A stretch of 64,000 nt of DNA. It comes from Acidobacteriaceae bacterium. Its GTDB lineage: Bacteria > Acidobacteriota > Terriglobia > Terriglobales > Acidobacteriaceae. The position numbers and the translations under genes are program-made. Numbering within the stretch: the stretch's first letter is position 1; the number at the start of each line of letters is the position of its first letter. Positions 19,332 to 27,811 of this stretch are shown in pieces. The stretch covers positions 1-64,000 of the forward strand of contig PLCS01000001.1 in assembly GCA_003134855.1 (NCBI GenBank). Reading direction: 5' to 3'. The notes under the pieces were generated by a model. It ran no database searches and was not told where the DNA came from. It saw only the letters and a list, made by a program, of their open reading frames with translations.

Positions 19332-19909
19332 TCACTGAATTCTTGTGTTCTCAATAGACAAGAAATCGGGAGTAATTGGTTTGGCAATCAAGCTCTCAGC
19401 AGCAACCGCACATTCGTCTTATCACTGCTATCTGCCACTATTAAAGGCTATGGGGAGTGCCGCATTAACCGAGAGGCCAGTCGAAGTGATAAGTGCAATG
19501 TGAACGCAAACACCTATGTGTACCGCACACTGTCAAAGCGGCATTCTTGCTGTAACGAGCAGCACGGCGCTTAAGTGAAGAAAGAGCAGGTATTTTGATC
19601 GGATCGGCATGGATGACTTATATCCTGACGTAGTCATTTTAAGGTCGCAACCGCAATACGAATGACGCAGCCGTAACGCTATCAGGCCAAATGGTTAGAT
19701 GCTTTATGGTGGGACAGGTAATGCGCCAAGTGTTCGAAATGTGATAAGCGGGCCGTGCTCTCAACTGGCGAGAACCCAGTGCGTACACTGCACTTCCCTC
19801 GGCGATTGGTAACCGTCGGCGAGTTCGAGGACCATTTCACGGAACGGCTGCCATATACGATTCATTTGCTGTTACCTGAATACCGATACTCTGATCTCAC
19901 TTGGCAATA
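19332..19909. other. Intergenic region between TonB-C gene and broken integrase
   Basis: A 578-base stretch with no convincing gene. A weak hairpin (TTCTTGT...ACAAGAA, near 19340-19364) follows the TonB-C stop. The DNA is lower in GC than the flanks. Because it adjoins the 3' end of a tyrosine recombinase it might hold an old attachment site or element remnants, but no direct repeats were recognised. Confidence 0.4.
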
Positions 19910-20877
19910 TCAGGTTTTTCTGATGTTGGAGGTCTTGGGTTTATACAGAAGTCCAAATCGGTCATTGACTGGTTCCTCCAGATTCTGCTTGGAACCGAGA
20001 TAACGCTCCGTAGTTATAACAGATGCATGACCCAGGAGAAATTGGATTTGCTCAAGTTCTCCCCCGTTGGAGTGGCACAGCTTGGCGCAAGTGCGGCGCA
20101 GATCGTGCGGCGCAATGTGCTCAAGGCCAAGACGCTTTGCGCATTCGCGCACAACGTACCAGACAACGTTCTCGGAGATTCCTCGCCCCCAGCACGAGCC
20201 GTGTCGGCTCACAGTGCGGAATATACGGCTATGCTTTAGTTCAGTAGCGGCTAGCCATTGATCCACTGAATCCTTAACCCATGCCGGCATCGGGACCGTT
20301 CGGACATGGCCGCCTTTTCCAACCAGATCGACGATTGCCCAATGCCCCAACGAATCTGAATGTCGTCGATGTTCAATGCGGCGAGTTCCGCTCGTCTCAA
20401 ACCACAGCCAAGAAGAATGGAAATCATCGCAAAGTCACGCTTGTTTCTGAGACCATCGCCGTCAGATTTGTCGACGAGTAATCGGGCCTGATCAATATTC
20501 AACCAGTTGCCAGATCGCTGGCCCAGATGCTTGACTCCCTTCACGTGCCGGATACCTGCCGCCAATTCGGGGCTCAGCAGACCGGAATCTGCCGCTTCAT
20601 ATGCAAGGCGCCGCACGGCAGCGAGCCTCTGGTTGATAGTTGCGGCCGCCAATCCGAGGCTCTCTAAATAGAGTCGGAATCTGAGTACGACGGTACGATT
20701 GAGCGCGAGGCGTGGCTCCGAGCAGTACCAAGCGATGAATTGGTCCATCGCAAAACGATAGTTGCGTCGTGATTGTGGAGAGCTCAGGCTGTTGAGTACA
20801 GATGCTTTTGCGTGGTCGAGATTCGGCAGGCGGAGGACGATCTTCCGATAATTTGGCTTTGTTTTCTTTCTGCGCAT
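19910..20877 (-). pseudogene. Frameshifted tyrosine recombinase/integrase
   Basis: Two overlapping frames together make one phage-type integrase. The first (20877 to about 20350) carries the SAM-like core-binding domain and the catalytic Arg in LLGCGLRRAEL. The second (about 20350 to 19910) carries the catalytic Lys (VGKGGHVRTVP), HDLRR box, LLGHASVITTERYLG with His and the nucleophile Tyr. The frames switch near 20348-20353, within IRWG/GHWAIVDL, consistent with loss of one base. All catalytic residues remain, so the break is recent, a sequencing error, or a shift site. No other mobile-element genes are adjacent. Confidence 0.85.
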
Positions 20878-21087
20878 ACAAGCGACCTCCTTGCCGCAAG
20901 TATGGCAGCTTTTTCTTAGTCAATTCCGCGTAAGAATCAGCTCCGGCATATTGTTAATTCCAGATAGCTTAGCCGGAATAAATCTAGAATTTACGGCTGT
21001 CAACTGATGGTAACAGCCCAATGCGCTCGGCCATCGTCCGTATGCTTGGCAATCCGGAAAGAATCCGTCGAAAGCATAGCTGTAGTC

Positions 21088-21855
21088 CTATACTCCCAGC
21101 ACCGCCTTTTGCGCCGCAAAAATCTCCTTCAGCCCAGCTTCCGCCAGATCGACCAGCTCATTGAGCTGCGCACGGGAAAAAGAACCCTTCTCCGCCGTGG
21201 CCTGCGTCTCGATCAGCCCGCCGTCGGCGGTCATCACCACATTCATGTCCACCTCGGCCTGCGAATCCTCTTCATAACATAGGTCCAACAGCATCGCGCC
21301 GCCGACGATGCCCACCGAAGTCGCGGCCACCAGTTGCCTGAGCGGCGACTGCTTGAGCGTTCCGGCTGCGACCAGCGCGTTCAGGGCCAGCCCGAGCGCC
21401 ACCGCCGCTCCGGTAATGGCCGCCGTCCTCGTGCCGCCGTCGGCCTGGATCACGTCGCAGTCCAGAATCACTGTGCGCTCACCCAGCGCCTTCATGTCCA
21501 CGACCGAGCGCAGGCTTCGACCGATCAGCCGCTGAATCTCGTGCGTCCGCCCGCCGATCTTGCCCCGCTCGCTTTCCCGCGGAGTGCGGGTGAGCGTGGC
21601 GCGGGGCAGCATCGAGTACTCAGCGGTAACCCAGCCGCGCCCCGAGTTCCTCAGCCAGCCGGGGACGCCCTGCTCGATGGTCGCGCAGGTCAGCACCCGC
21701 GTGTTGCCCAGCGAGACCAGCACCGAGCCTTCGGCGGTCTGCACAAAACCGGGAGTCAGTGTGAGCGGGCGAAGCTCCAGCGGAGTCCGGCCGCCGGGAC
21801 GATAAAAGGACGAAGCGGCTGTGTCGTTTCCAGAAATATTCCCAAAATTATTCAT
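21088..21855 (-). CDS. rph: Ribonuclease PH
   Basis: Phosphate-dependent 3'-5' exoribonuclease that trims tRNA precursors. About 255 residues from the ATG at 21855; an alternative in-frame ATG at 21897 adds 14 residues. Seen: [38 protein letters not shown], the [16 protein letters not shown] region, [25 protein letters not shown] and [19 protein letters not shown], all hallmark segments. No rdgB is adjacent. The 190 bases downstream hold only a gap to the broken integrase. Confidence 0.95.
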   Translation of the reverse strand: MNNFGNISGNDTAASSFYRPGGRTPLELRPLTLTPGFVQTAEGSVLVSLGNTRVLTCATIEQGVPGWLRNSGRGWVTAEYSMLPRATLTRTPRESERGKIGGRTHEIQRLIGRSLRSVVDMKALGERTVILDCDVIQADGGTRTAAITGAAVALGLALNALVAAGTLKQSPLRQLVAATSVGIVGGAMLLDLCYEEDSQAEVDMNVVMTADGGLIETQATAEKGSFSRAQLNELVDLAEAGLKEIFAAQKAVLGV

Positions 21856-22268
21856 GGACAGATTGTACGGGAAGCGGCTTACGGGCGAGGCTGTCAAGCC
21901 GTCAACGGCTTCCGGTTCCAGGACGGGAAACCGTTCCTTCTCCGTCCCGTAACAGGAATCTACCCTAATCCATTGAAACCAAGAATCTTACGTCTGTTAC
22001 GCACCAATCTCCAGTTTCATTTTGGGAAGAAATGCTCGTTTTGAGTCCGGCGGCTATGTCTGGGAATTGGACACTAACTCCTTCCCTTATCAGGAACTTA
22101 ATTCAGCCGTTCTAGTTTGGCACGCCACGTGTAATAGAAAGGGACAGTTCCCAAGCTCAGGGCAGGAATGGGAAAGCAGAGAACAGGGACTAGGGGCTAG
22201 GACTAGGGAACAGGAGTCAAGGGTCAGTGTGGTTTGAATCTGACCCCTGACTTGGAAAAGGAGCGGTT
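21856..22268. other. Intergenic region with low-complexity tract and hairpin
   Basis: A 413-base gap between divergent rph and the histidine-kinase gene. Near 22175-22215 it contains a tract of short AGGGA/CTAGG-type words (GGAACAGGGACTAGGGGCTA), then a hairpin with arms around 22215-22227 and 22240-22252 (one mismatch). The hairpin lies 16 bases before the kinase start, and the kinase binding site AAAAGGAGC follows it directly, so it could affect translation. Confidence 0.5.
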
Positions 22269-23204
22269 ATGCAGCAGACAGGACAGACGGGGGGATTCAC
22301 AGGAATCGGGCTGGCGGCAACCGGCCTGGTCGAAGCAGGGCTTGCGGGAGTGGGCCAGACAGGAGCAGGTCTGGCCGGAAGCGGAGGGTCCGTGACCGAG
22401 CGCAAGCGGGTCGAGGCGGTTGTCGAGACGCTGGCCAATCTGCGCGGCGAAAGCGAGAGCCTGGCCGAGGTGGCCCATGACGCGCGGAATATGGTCACGG
22501 CGCTGGGGCTCTACTGCGATTTGTTAGAGGAGCCGGGGGTGCTCAATCCTGCGTTCCACCACTATGGCAACGAACTGAGGCTGGTGGCTACGGCCAGCCG
22601 CCGGCTGGTGGAGAAGCTGGTGGTCCTCGATCTCCGCCAGGGACTGGCCGCTGATCTGGGCGGCGCAGTCCGGCAGAATCGCACCCGCCGCTTTGATCTG
22701 ATGCCCGCCGAGCCGATCGACAACCTGGCCGGGGAGCTGCTGGCCAACCGCAATCTGCTGGCGGCCCTGGCCGGTCCCTCCATCACTCTCACCGTGGATG
22801 CCGAGGGCGGCTCGCTGCCGGTACGGCTGACGGGCGAGGACCTGACCCGGATTCTGGTCAACCTGATCAAGAACGCCGCCGAGGCGATGCCGAAGGGCGG
22901 CCGCATCCAGTTGGGGTTGCGCGAGCGCCCGGTGATGGACGGCGCGGTCGAAGGTCTGATGCTCACTGTGGAAGACAACGGGCCGGGCATTCCCAAAAAG
23001 GCGCTGGACAAGATCTTCGACTCCGGCTACACCACCCGCACCGTCGACAGTTTCCGGCACGGCGACTGGCCGGCCTCCCATCGCGGGCTGGGCCTGTCCA
23101 TCACCCGCTACATCGTCGAGGCCGCCGGGGGCAGCATTCATGCCGCCAACCGCGCCCCAACCGGAGCCCGCTTCGAGATCGAGTTGCCCGTCCGCTCCCG
23201 CTGA
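22269..23204 (+). CDS. Soluble sensor histidine kinase (NtrB-like) with Gly-rich N terminus
   Basis: 311 residues, no membrane segment. The first ~42 residues are a low-complexity Gly/Ala/Thr/Leu tract built of short repeats (GLVEAGLAGVGQTGAGLAGS). A HisKA-like region with probable phospho-His70 (EVAHDARNMVTALGLY) and HATPase_c (NLIKNAAEAMPKGG, VEDNGPGIPKKALDKIFDSG, GLGLSITRYIVEAAGG) follow. AAAAGGAGC lies just before the ATG. It probably pairs with the NtrC-family gene 106 bases downstream, although that regulator lacks its acceptor Asp. Confidence 0.83.
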   Translation: MQQTGQTGGFTGIGLAATGLVEAGLAGVGQTGAGLAGSGGSVTERKRVEAVVETLANLRGESESLAEVAHDARNMVTALGLYCDLLEEPGVLNPAFHHYGNELRLVATASRRLVEKLVVLDLRQGLAADLGGAVRQNRTRRFDLMPAEPIDNLAGELLANRNLLAALAGPSITLTVDAEGGSLPVRLTGEDLTRILVNLIKNAAEAMPKGGRIQLGLRERPVMDGAVEGLMLTVEDNGPGIPKKALDKIFDSGYTTRTVDSFRHGDWPASHRGLGLSITRYIVEAAGGSIHAANRAPTGARFEIELPVRSR

Positions 23205-23310
23205 GGCGCGCGCGGCAGACGGCCTAACGGGAACTTCCAGGACGGGGAAATAACCTCGTGACAGCAACCACAAAAAATCTCATTTACCCTTTGCGCGTGA
23301 GGTAATTACA

Positions 23311-24771
23311 ATGCTTGAGACAGTTCTAAGCACGAGAGCCATGGAGTTTATTCCTCAACAGCTCGCGGAACAGCCCGTTCGCCTGCACCTGCTGGTGGTC
23401 GACGCAGACACCGCGGTCCGCTCGGCCTGCGCAGAGATTGCTGCCAGTCTGGGCTACGCGGTGGAGAGCACCGGCGACCTGACTCAAGCGCGCAGTATGT
23501 TGCGCGGCAGCACCGCCGACATCCTGCTGGTCAACCTGCCCGCGGGCTCCAACCAGGGTCTGGAGCTGGTCTCCGAGGTCAAGCTGCTTTACCCCCAGAC
23601 CGCGGTGATCGCGATGACCGCCTCGGGTTCGGTCAACGCCGCCGTCGAGGCGATGCGCTGCGGAGCCTCGGACTACTTGGCCAAGCCCTTCGCCATCGAT
23701 GAATTGTCTACGGTTCTGGATCGCGCCGCCTCCTCGCTGGTCACCGACACCGCTACCCGCCAGTTGCGCGAGCGGCTGCGCCTTTCGCAGGGGCTGGGCG
23801 CGATGATCGGCCGCTCCGGCGAAATGGAAAAGCTCTACCGCATCCTCTCCAAGGTTGCCCAGAGCTCCCACCCGGTGCTGATTCTGGGCGAGAGCGGAAC
23901 CGGCAAGGAGCTGGTGGCGCGCACCATCCACGCCTACGGGCCAAACTCGCAAAAGCCGTTCCTGCCGGTCGATTGCGGCTCGCTGGTGCCCACGCTGATC
24001 GAGAGTGAGCTCTTCGGCTACGTCAAGGGAGCATTTACCGGGGCCAACCGGAACAAGGACGGATTGCTGGTCTCGGCCGAGGGGGGAACGGTCTTTCTCG
24101 ACGAGATCGGCGAGCTCTCGCTCGACCTGCAGGCCAAGCTGCTGCGCGCGCTGCAAGAGAAGGAGGTCCGTCCCGTCGGCGCCACCCACCGCATCCCCAT
24201 CAAGGCGCGCATCGTGGCCGCCACCAACCGGGATCTGGCGGTGATGGTGGAAAAGGGCGCCTTCCGCAAGGACCTCTTTTACCGGCTCAACGTGGTCAAT
24301 CTGCGGCTGCCGCCCTTGCGCGACCGCCGCGAGGACATTCCGCTGCTGGCGGCTCACTTTTTGGACCACATCAGCCGCGAGCACGGCGTCAAATTCACGT
24401 TGAGCGACGAGGCCCTGCACACCATGATGCGCCACGACTGGCCGGGCAACGTGCGGGAGCTCGAAAATTCCATCGAACGGGCCTGCGCGCTCTCCAGCGG
24501 GCCGGTACTGCACCTGGGCGACCTGCCCACGCAACTTCAGAATCAGGGTCTCGAGGCCCGGCGCTCGGTTGCCGCCGGAGAGCCCGTCTCCGAGGCCGGC
24601 TCGCCACAATTGACCACGCTGGCGGAGATGGAACGCCAGGCCATCCTGGGAGCGATTCGCGCCCTCAACGGCGACAAGCTCCAGGCCGCCAAGCTGCTCG
24701 GCATCGGCAAGACCACCCTCTACCGCAAGCTGAAGGAATACGGCATCGCCGACCCGCTTCGGGAAGAGTAG
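23311..24771 (+). CDS. NtrC-family sigma-54 activator with degenerate receiver
   Basis: 486 residues: receiver-like domain (about 24-140), AAA+ domain (about 165-400) and Fis-type helix-turn-helix (about 440-480). Walker A GESGTGKE, the sigma-54 contact loop GAFTGA and the Walker B region TVFLDEIGEL are intact, so it should activate sigma-54 promoters. In the receiver the usual acceptor Asp is Asn75 (DILLVNLPAGS), while the acidic pocket (VVDAD) and the Lys (LAKPFA) remain. Control by phosphorylation is therefore doubtful. Located in a three-gene cluster with a kinase and a receiver-like gene. Confidence 0.9.
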   Translation: MLETVLSTRAMEFIPQQLAEQPVRLHLLVVDADTAVRSACAEIAASLGYAVESTGDLTQARSMLRGSTADILLVNLPAGSNQGLELVSEVKLLYPQTAVIAMTASGSVNAAVEAMRCGASDYLAKPFAIDELSTVLDRAASSLVTDTATRQLRERLRLSQGLGAMIGRSGEMEKLYRILSKVAQSSHPVLILGESGTGKELVARTIHAYGPNSQKPFLPVDCGSLVPTLIESELFGYVKGAFTGANRNKDGLLVSAEGGTVFLDEIGELSLDLQAKLLRALQEKEVRPVGATHRIPIKARIVAATNRDLAVMVEKGAFRKDLFYRLNVVNLRLPPLRDRREDIPLLAAHFLDHISREHGVKFTLSDEALHTMMRHDWPGNVRELENSIERACALSSGPVLHLGDLPTQLQNQGLEARRSVAAGEPVSEAGSPQLTTLAEMERQAILGAIRALNGDKLQAAKLLGIGKTTLYRKLKEYGIADPLREE

Positions 24772-24910
24772 ACGGCCCCGATTCAAGTCGGGACCGATCG
24801 CGCCGATAGACCAATAACGGGAAACTTCACAGGTCCGAGCGGGAAGAAGAGCCGCGCGGAGCGCAACAGGCCGAAGCCACGGCTGGCCGGATGAGCCAAA
24901 GGAGCTGGAA

Positions 24911-25426
24911 ATGAGCATTCTGATTGTGACCGGAGTCGAAGGCGCTCGCAACTGCGCCGCCGTGGTGGCAGCGCAACTGGGCATGGAGGTCGAGATGGCC
25001 GACGGGCGCAAAGCCGCGCTGGGGGCGCTGCGCCGCCGCGAGTTTGCCGCCGTGGTCATGGATGAGACGATGGCCGAGTGCGATCCGGCCTCCGCCGAAG
25101 CCATTTGGGAGAACGCCGGCCTGGCCATCCCCCTGCAAATCAACTTCGCCCTCTCCGGCGCCGCCCGCCTCGTCCGCGAAATTCGCGCCGCCCTGCACCG
25201 CCGCGAGCGCGAGCAGACGCTGGCCCGCCGCGCCGCCGCCGCCACGATCGAAACCGAGCTGAAATCCACGGTCGCCGGCCTGCTGCTTCACTCCCAACTG
25301 GCGCTGAACGGCAGCGAGATCTCCTCACCCGCGGCCGAAAGGATGCGCATGGTCGCCGATCTGGCCGGCAGCCTGCGCCAGCAGTTGAACTCGCCGATGA
25401 TGGCCCGCGGCGACACCGCCGCCTGA
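24911..25426 (+). CDS. Receiver-like protein of unknown function
   Basis: 171 residues, with AAAGGAG before the ATG. The first ~115 residues have receiver periodicity with an Asp at position 51 in the right place (FAAVVMDETMAE), but the acidic pair at the first strand is missing (ILIVTGVEG) and no conserved Lys is evident. The rest is a long helix with Arg/Glu-rich and Leu-rich segments resembling a kinase dimerisation helix (VAGLLLHSQLALNGSE). It follows the NtrC-type gene by 139 bases. Function unknown; perhaps an adaptor of that system. Confidence 0.65.
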   Translation: MSILIVTGVEGARNCAAVVAAQLGMEVEMADGRKAALGALRRREFAAVVMDETMAECDPASAEAIWENAGLAIPLQINFALSGAARLVREIRAALHRREREQTLARRAAAATIETELKSTVAGLLLHSQLALNGSEISSPAAERMRMVADLAGSLRQQLNSPMMARGDTAA

Positions 25427-25490
25427 GGACTGGCGTCCAGGCGGAACCTGCGGTGCGGCAGACGCCGCTTGCGTGCCATGGGGGTTCGGC

Positions 25491-25560
25491 GGGTGGCCCA
25501 GGTCCGACCAACAAAGCTGGGTGGCCCAGGTCCGGATTTTCGGACCTGGGAGACCACAAA
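25491..25560. repeat. Palindromic repeat, long form (CAGGTC type)
   Basis: Seventy-base element with two halves each beginning GGGTGGCCCAGGTCCG. The second half forms a perfect ten-base hairpin (CCCAGGTCCG 25525-25534, CGGACCTGGG 25541-25550) and ends GGGAGACCACAAA. Related copies lie at 26450, 27263, 48950 and 63243. A further GGGAGACCACGAACCCC fragment lies near 25599. Confidence 0.8.
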
Positions 25561-25648
25561 TCCCAACCAGCGGTTTTTTGATCTCTGATCTCTGTCGGGA
25601 GACCACGAACCCCAGCCAGCGTTTTTCTGACCACTGTCCACTGGCCTT

Positions 25649-26380
25649 CTACTTCGACGCCGCAGCCCCCGCCCCCGGTGCCGCCGCCTTCTGGATCGAC
25701 ACCAGCTCCACTTCGAAAATCAGCGTCGTATTCGGCCCGATGTCGCCCGGTCCACGCGTCCCGTAGGCCAGATTGGACGGCACAAAGAGCTGCCACTTCG
25801 ATCCCGCCGGCATCAGTTGCAGCGCTTCGGTCCAACCCGCAATCACGCCCTTGACCGGGAAGGTCGCCGGCCCGCCGTGCTTTTCCGACGCGTCGAACTC
25901 CGTTCCATTGATCAGCGTGCCCTTGTAGTTGCACACCACCGTGTCGTCCAGCGTCGCCTTCTCGCCCGTGCCCGCCTTCAGAATCTTGTACTGTAGGCCG
26001 CTGGGCAGCGTCACCACGCCTTCCTTCGTCTTGTTCGCGGCCAGGAACGCTTCGCCTTCCTTTTGCGCCGCTGCGCCCTTCTCCGCCTGCTGCGCAGCCT
26101 GTTTCTTCCGGATCTCCTGCGATGCAGCCTGCAACAGGGTCTGCATCTCCTGATCGGTCATCGCGGTCTTGCCGCCGTTGAACGACTCTGCGAATCCCTT
26201 CGCAAACACTGCGGAATCCAGCTCCAGCCCCTGCTTGCGGAGATTCTCCCCAAAGCTCATTCCCAGCGCGTAGCTGAACTTGTCCTTGTCTGTCTTGAGC
26301 TCGGGAGCGTCCTGCGCCGCCGCAGCAAACGAGGGCAGAAGCACAATTGCCGCTGCCAATATCCATTTGAAGTGTGTCAT
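25649..26380 (-). CDS. FKBP-type peptidyl-prolyl isomerase, periplasmic
   Basis: 243 residues from the ATG at 26380 (AAAGG upstream); an ATG at 26398 is a weaker choice. Signal peptide MTHFKWILAAAIVLLPSFAA ending AAAQ. An N-terminal helical dimerisation domain (about 30-125, FSYALGMSFGENLRKQGLEL) precedes an FKBP domain (LPSGLQYKILKAGTG, VVCNYKGTLINGTEFDAS, VIAGWTEALQLMPAGSKWQL, YGTRGPGDIGPNTTLIFEVEL). This is the FkpA/Mip layout: a secreted dimeric folding catalyst and chaperone for envelope proteins. Ends with a Pro/Gly/Ala-rich tail. Confidence 0.92.
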   Translation of the reverse strand: MTHFKWILAAAIVLLPSFAAAAQDAPELKTDKDKFSYALGMSFGENLRKQGLELDSAVFAKGFAESFNGGKTAMTDQEMQTLLQAASQEIRKKQAAQQAEKGAAAQKEGEAFLAANKTKEGVVTLPSGLQYKILKAGTGEKATLDDTVVCNYKGTLINGTEFDASEKHGGPATFPVKGVIAGWTEALQLMPAGSKWQLFVPSNLAYGTRGPGDIGPNTTLIFEVELVSIQKAAAPGAGAAASK

Positions 26381-26449
26381 GTCTTTATCCTTTTCCAATT
26401 AAAGTTTACAGCCAACGCGCCATACCTCTTTGATCCACAGCAAACGGCG

Positions 26450-26516
26450 AGTGGCCCACATCTGACCAAGAAAGTTGGGTGGCCCACATCTCGACTTGGA
26501 GATTTGGGAGACGCAG
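26450..26516. repeat. Palindromic repeat, long form (diverged)
   Basis: Same two-half layout as the copy at 25491, with GTGGCCCACATCTGACCAAG then GGGTGGCCCACATCTCG and a hairpin pairing CCCACATCTC with GAGATTTGGG through changed bases, ending GGGAGACGCAGG. The paired changes in both arms suggest the stem is maintained. Confidence 0.7.
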
Positions 26517-26621
26517 GTGGCCCGTTCATCAGAATCCGAAGAATCACCCTGAACCTTGAAAAGCTGTGCCCCGTTCATCGTCTTATCGCGATGAGCGGGC
26601 GGGTGATGCAGGTGAAGCGAC

Positions 26622-27011
26622 TTAAAAACGGCTCTCCCCCGGAATCGTGGCGCGGATTCCGAGCAAATCGGCCACCCTTCCGAGTGCGCCGTCGATAGTC
26701 CATAGGTGCGTCCCAGGCACAGCCAGGCAGGACGCGATTAAATGGGCATCCGTCAGCCCTATCCCCTTCGATACCAGCCCCCGCGCTTCGATCATCAGAC
26801 GCACATCCGCCAGGCGAATCAGGCAAATCTGGTGAAGGCTGTCGAGATAATGCAGCGTATTCTTGCGATCAGGCAAAAATCCACAAGCCAACTCCGCCAC
26901 GATATACGGGTGAATGCAGAGCTGGTCATTGACAATCAGGCTTTCCAAATCTGCTTTGAAGCGGCCACTGCGGAACATCTCAATCCAGATGGACGTGTCT
27001 GCAAGAATCAC
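26622..27011 (-). CDS. vapC: VapC-type PIN-domain toxin
   Basis: A 129-residue PIN ribonuclease, toxin of a type II system. The acidic active site is complete: Asp5 (ILADTSIWIEMF), a central Glu (YIVAELACG), and two later Asp (GLTDAHLIAS and LWTIDGALGRV). It overlaps the antitoxin by four bases (ATGA at 27008-27011), the usual VapBC coupling. Expected targets are tRNA or rRNA; the specific one is unknown. Confidence 0.88.
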   Translation of the reverse strand: MILADTSIWIEMFRSGRFKADLESLIVNDQLCIHPYIVAELACGFLPDRKNTLHYLDSLHQICLIRLADVRLMIEARGLVSKGIGLTDAHLIASCLAVPGTHLWTIDGALGRVADLLGIRATIPGESRF

Positions 27012-27205
27012 TGTTCTTCAACGCGCAATCTGCGCACGTCCTCGATATTCGGAGCCGTTCCGGTCAGCGCCAGCAGCCGGCGACCTGCCTCGCGCGCAAT
27101 TAAGGATTTCAGCGCCTCGCGCAACAACTCCGCGCGCTCTGTGAGACCGGTATATTCGTAGGCTGTCTTCAACAGGCTGTCATCGAGTGATACAGTTGCT
27201 CTCAT
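27008..27205 (-). CDS. vapB: VapB-type antitoxin
   Basis: 65 residues from the ATG at 27205, preceded by GGAGG at five bases. A further in-frame start at 27223 would put the binding site inside the gene. The N terminus MRATVSLDDSLLKTAYEYTG resembles the ribbon-helix-helix (DUF2191-like) DNA-binding part; the C-terminal tail (LTGTAPNIEDVRRLRVEEQ) would occupy the toxin groove. Likely autoregulates the pair from an operator in the short gap upstream. Confidence 0.85.
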   Translation of the reverse strand: MRATVSLDDSLLKTAYEYTGLTERAELLREALKSLIAREAGRRLLALTGTAPNIEDVRRLRVEEQ

Positions 27206-27262
27206 AGCCCCTCCATGCACCAATTATAGCACCGGATGCCGTCTAAAATACGTTCATTCAGG

Positions 27263-27307
27263 CGAGTACCTCAGGTCTGGATTTTCGGAGATGGGAGACC
27301 ACGAACC
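27263..27307. repeat. Palindromic repeat, short form
   Basis: Half-length copy (GCGAGTACCTCAGGTCTG, ATTTT, CGGAGATGGGAGACCACGAA) of the CAGGTC palindromic family. The stem here is imperfect. Sits 58 bases upstream of vapB. Confidence 0.65.
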
Positions 27308-27540
27308 AAAACCGCCGCCCGCCATCCCCAGCCATCGGCCTCGCCAGTGGAACCCGCCTCGGCATCCTCACTGTCCCTCCAACCCGCTGACTTGCTGACC
27401 CGCAAAAGTCCACCCCCCATAGTCAGGAATTCCCCGAAAAAATCGCCTTGGTCAGCGAAATTCGCCCTTTCTTCGGTTCTTCTCCCCAATCACTACTGAC
27501 GTATTAGCAGCCGATTCATAGAAAACCATAGCGTCTCAGC

Positions 27541-27690
27541 TCACCATTTCATGCAAAACCGGACAGCTACAGAACACCACTTTCTCCGAAACCGGTGACC
27601 TGTAGCTGTTCAGTTTGGGGGTAAACCGGCTACCTGTAGCTTCACAGTTTTGAAAAACTGGTAACCTGCAGCGCACCACTTTCACGGACC
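27541..27690. repeat. Four-unit imperfect tandem repeat, ~33-base period
   Basis: Units begin with AAACCGG or AAACTGG at 27556, 27589, 27623 and 27655 and share the core ACCGG-N-ACCTG-AGC. The first 109 bases (27541-27649) recur in inverted orientation at 53145-53253, with 95 of 109 positions equal by hand count and no gaps. It is 122 bases upstream of purU. Otherwise the 27308-27811 gap shows nothing I recognise. Confidence 0.8.
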
Positions 27691-27811
27691 GATCGCTGTC
27701 GCGCAGGCGTCGTCCCATCCTTGCTTTTACTAGCGAAGGATGAGACATCATGAACCTCATGGCGCGCAAGCGCCGGTTGCCCCACCGCAGGTGGTTTAAG
27801 CTGAAGGAAGC

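Noticed and set aside
19755..20003. 82-codon plus-strand frame before the integrase end
   Set aside because: Partly antisense to the recombinase, no binding site and no family resemblance.
23326..25269. Minus-strand open frame of 647 codons
   Set aside because: Antisense to the NtrC-type gene and its neighbour; composition typical of a shadow frame in GC-rich DNA.
27541..27690. CRISPR-like array
   Set aside because: Units of ~33 bases follow each other without spacers and differ among themselves; no cas genes in the window.
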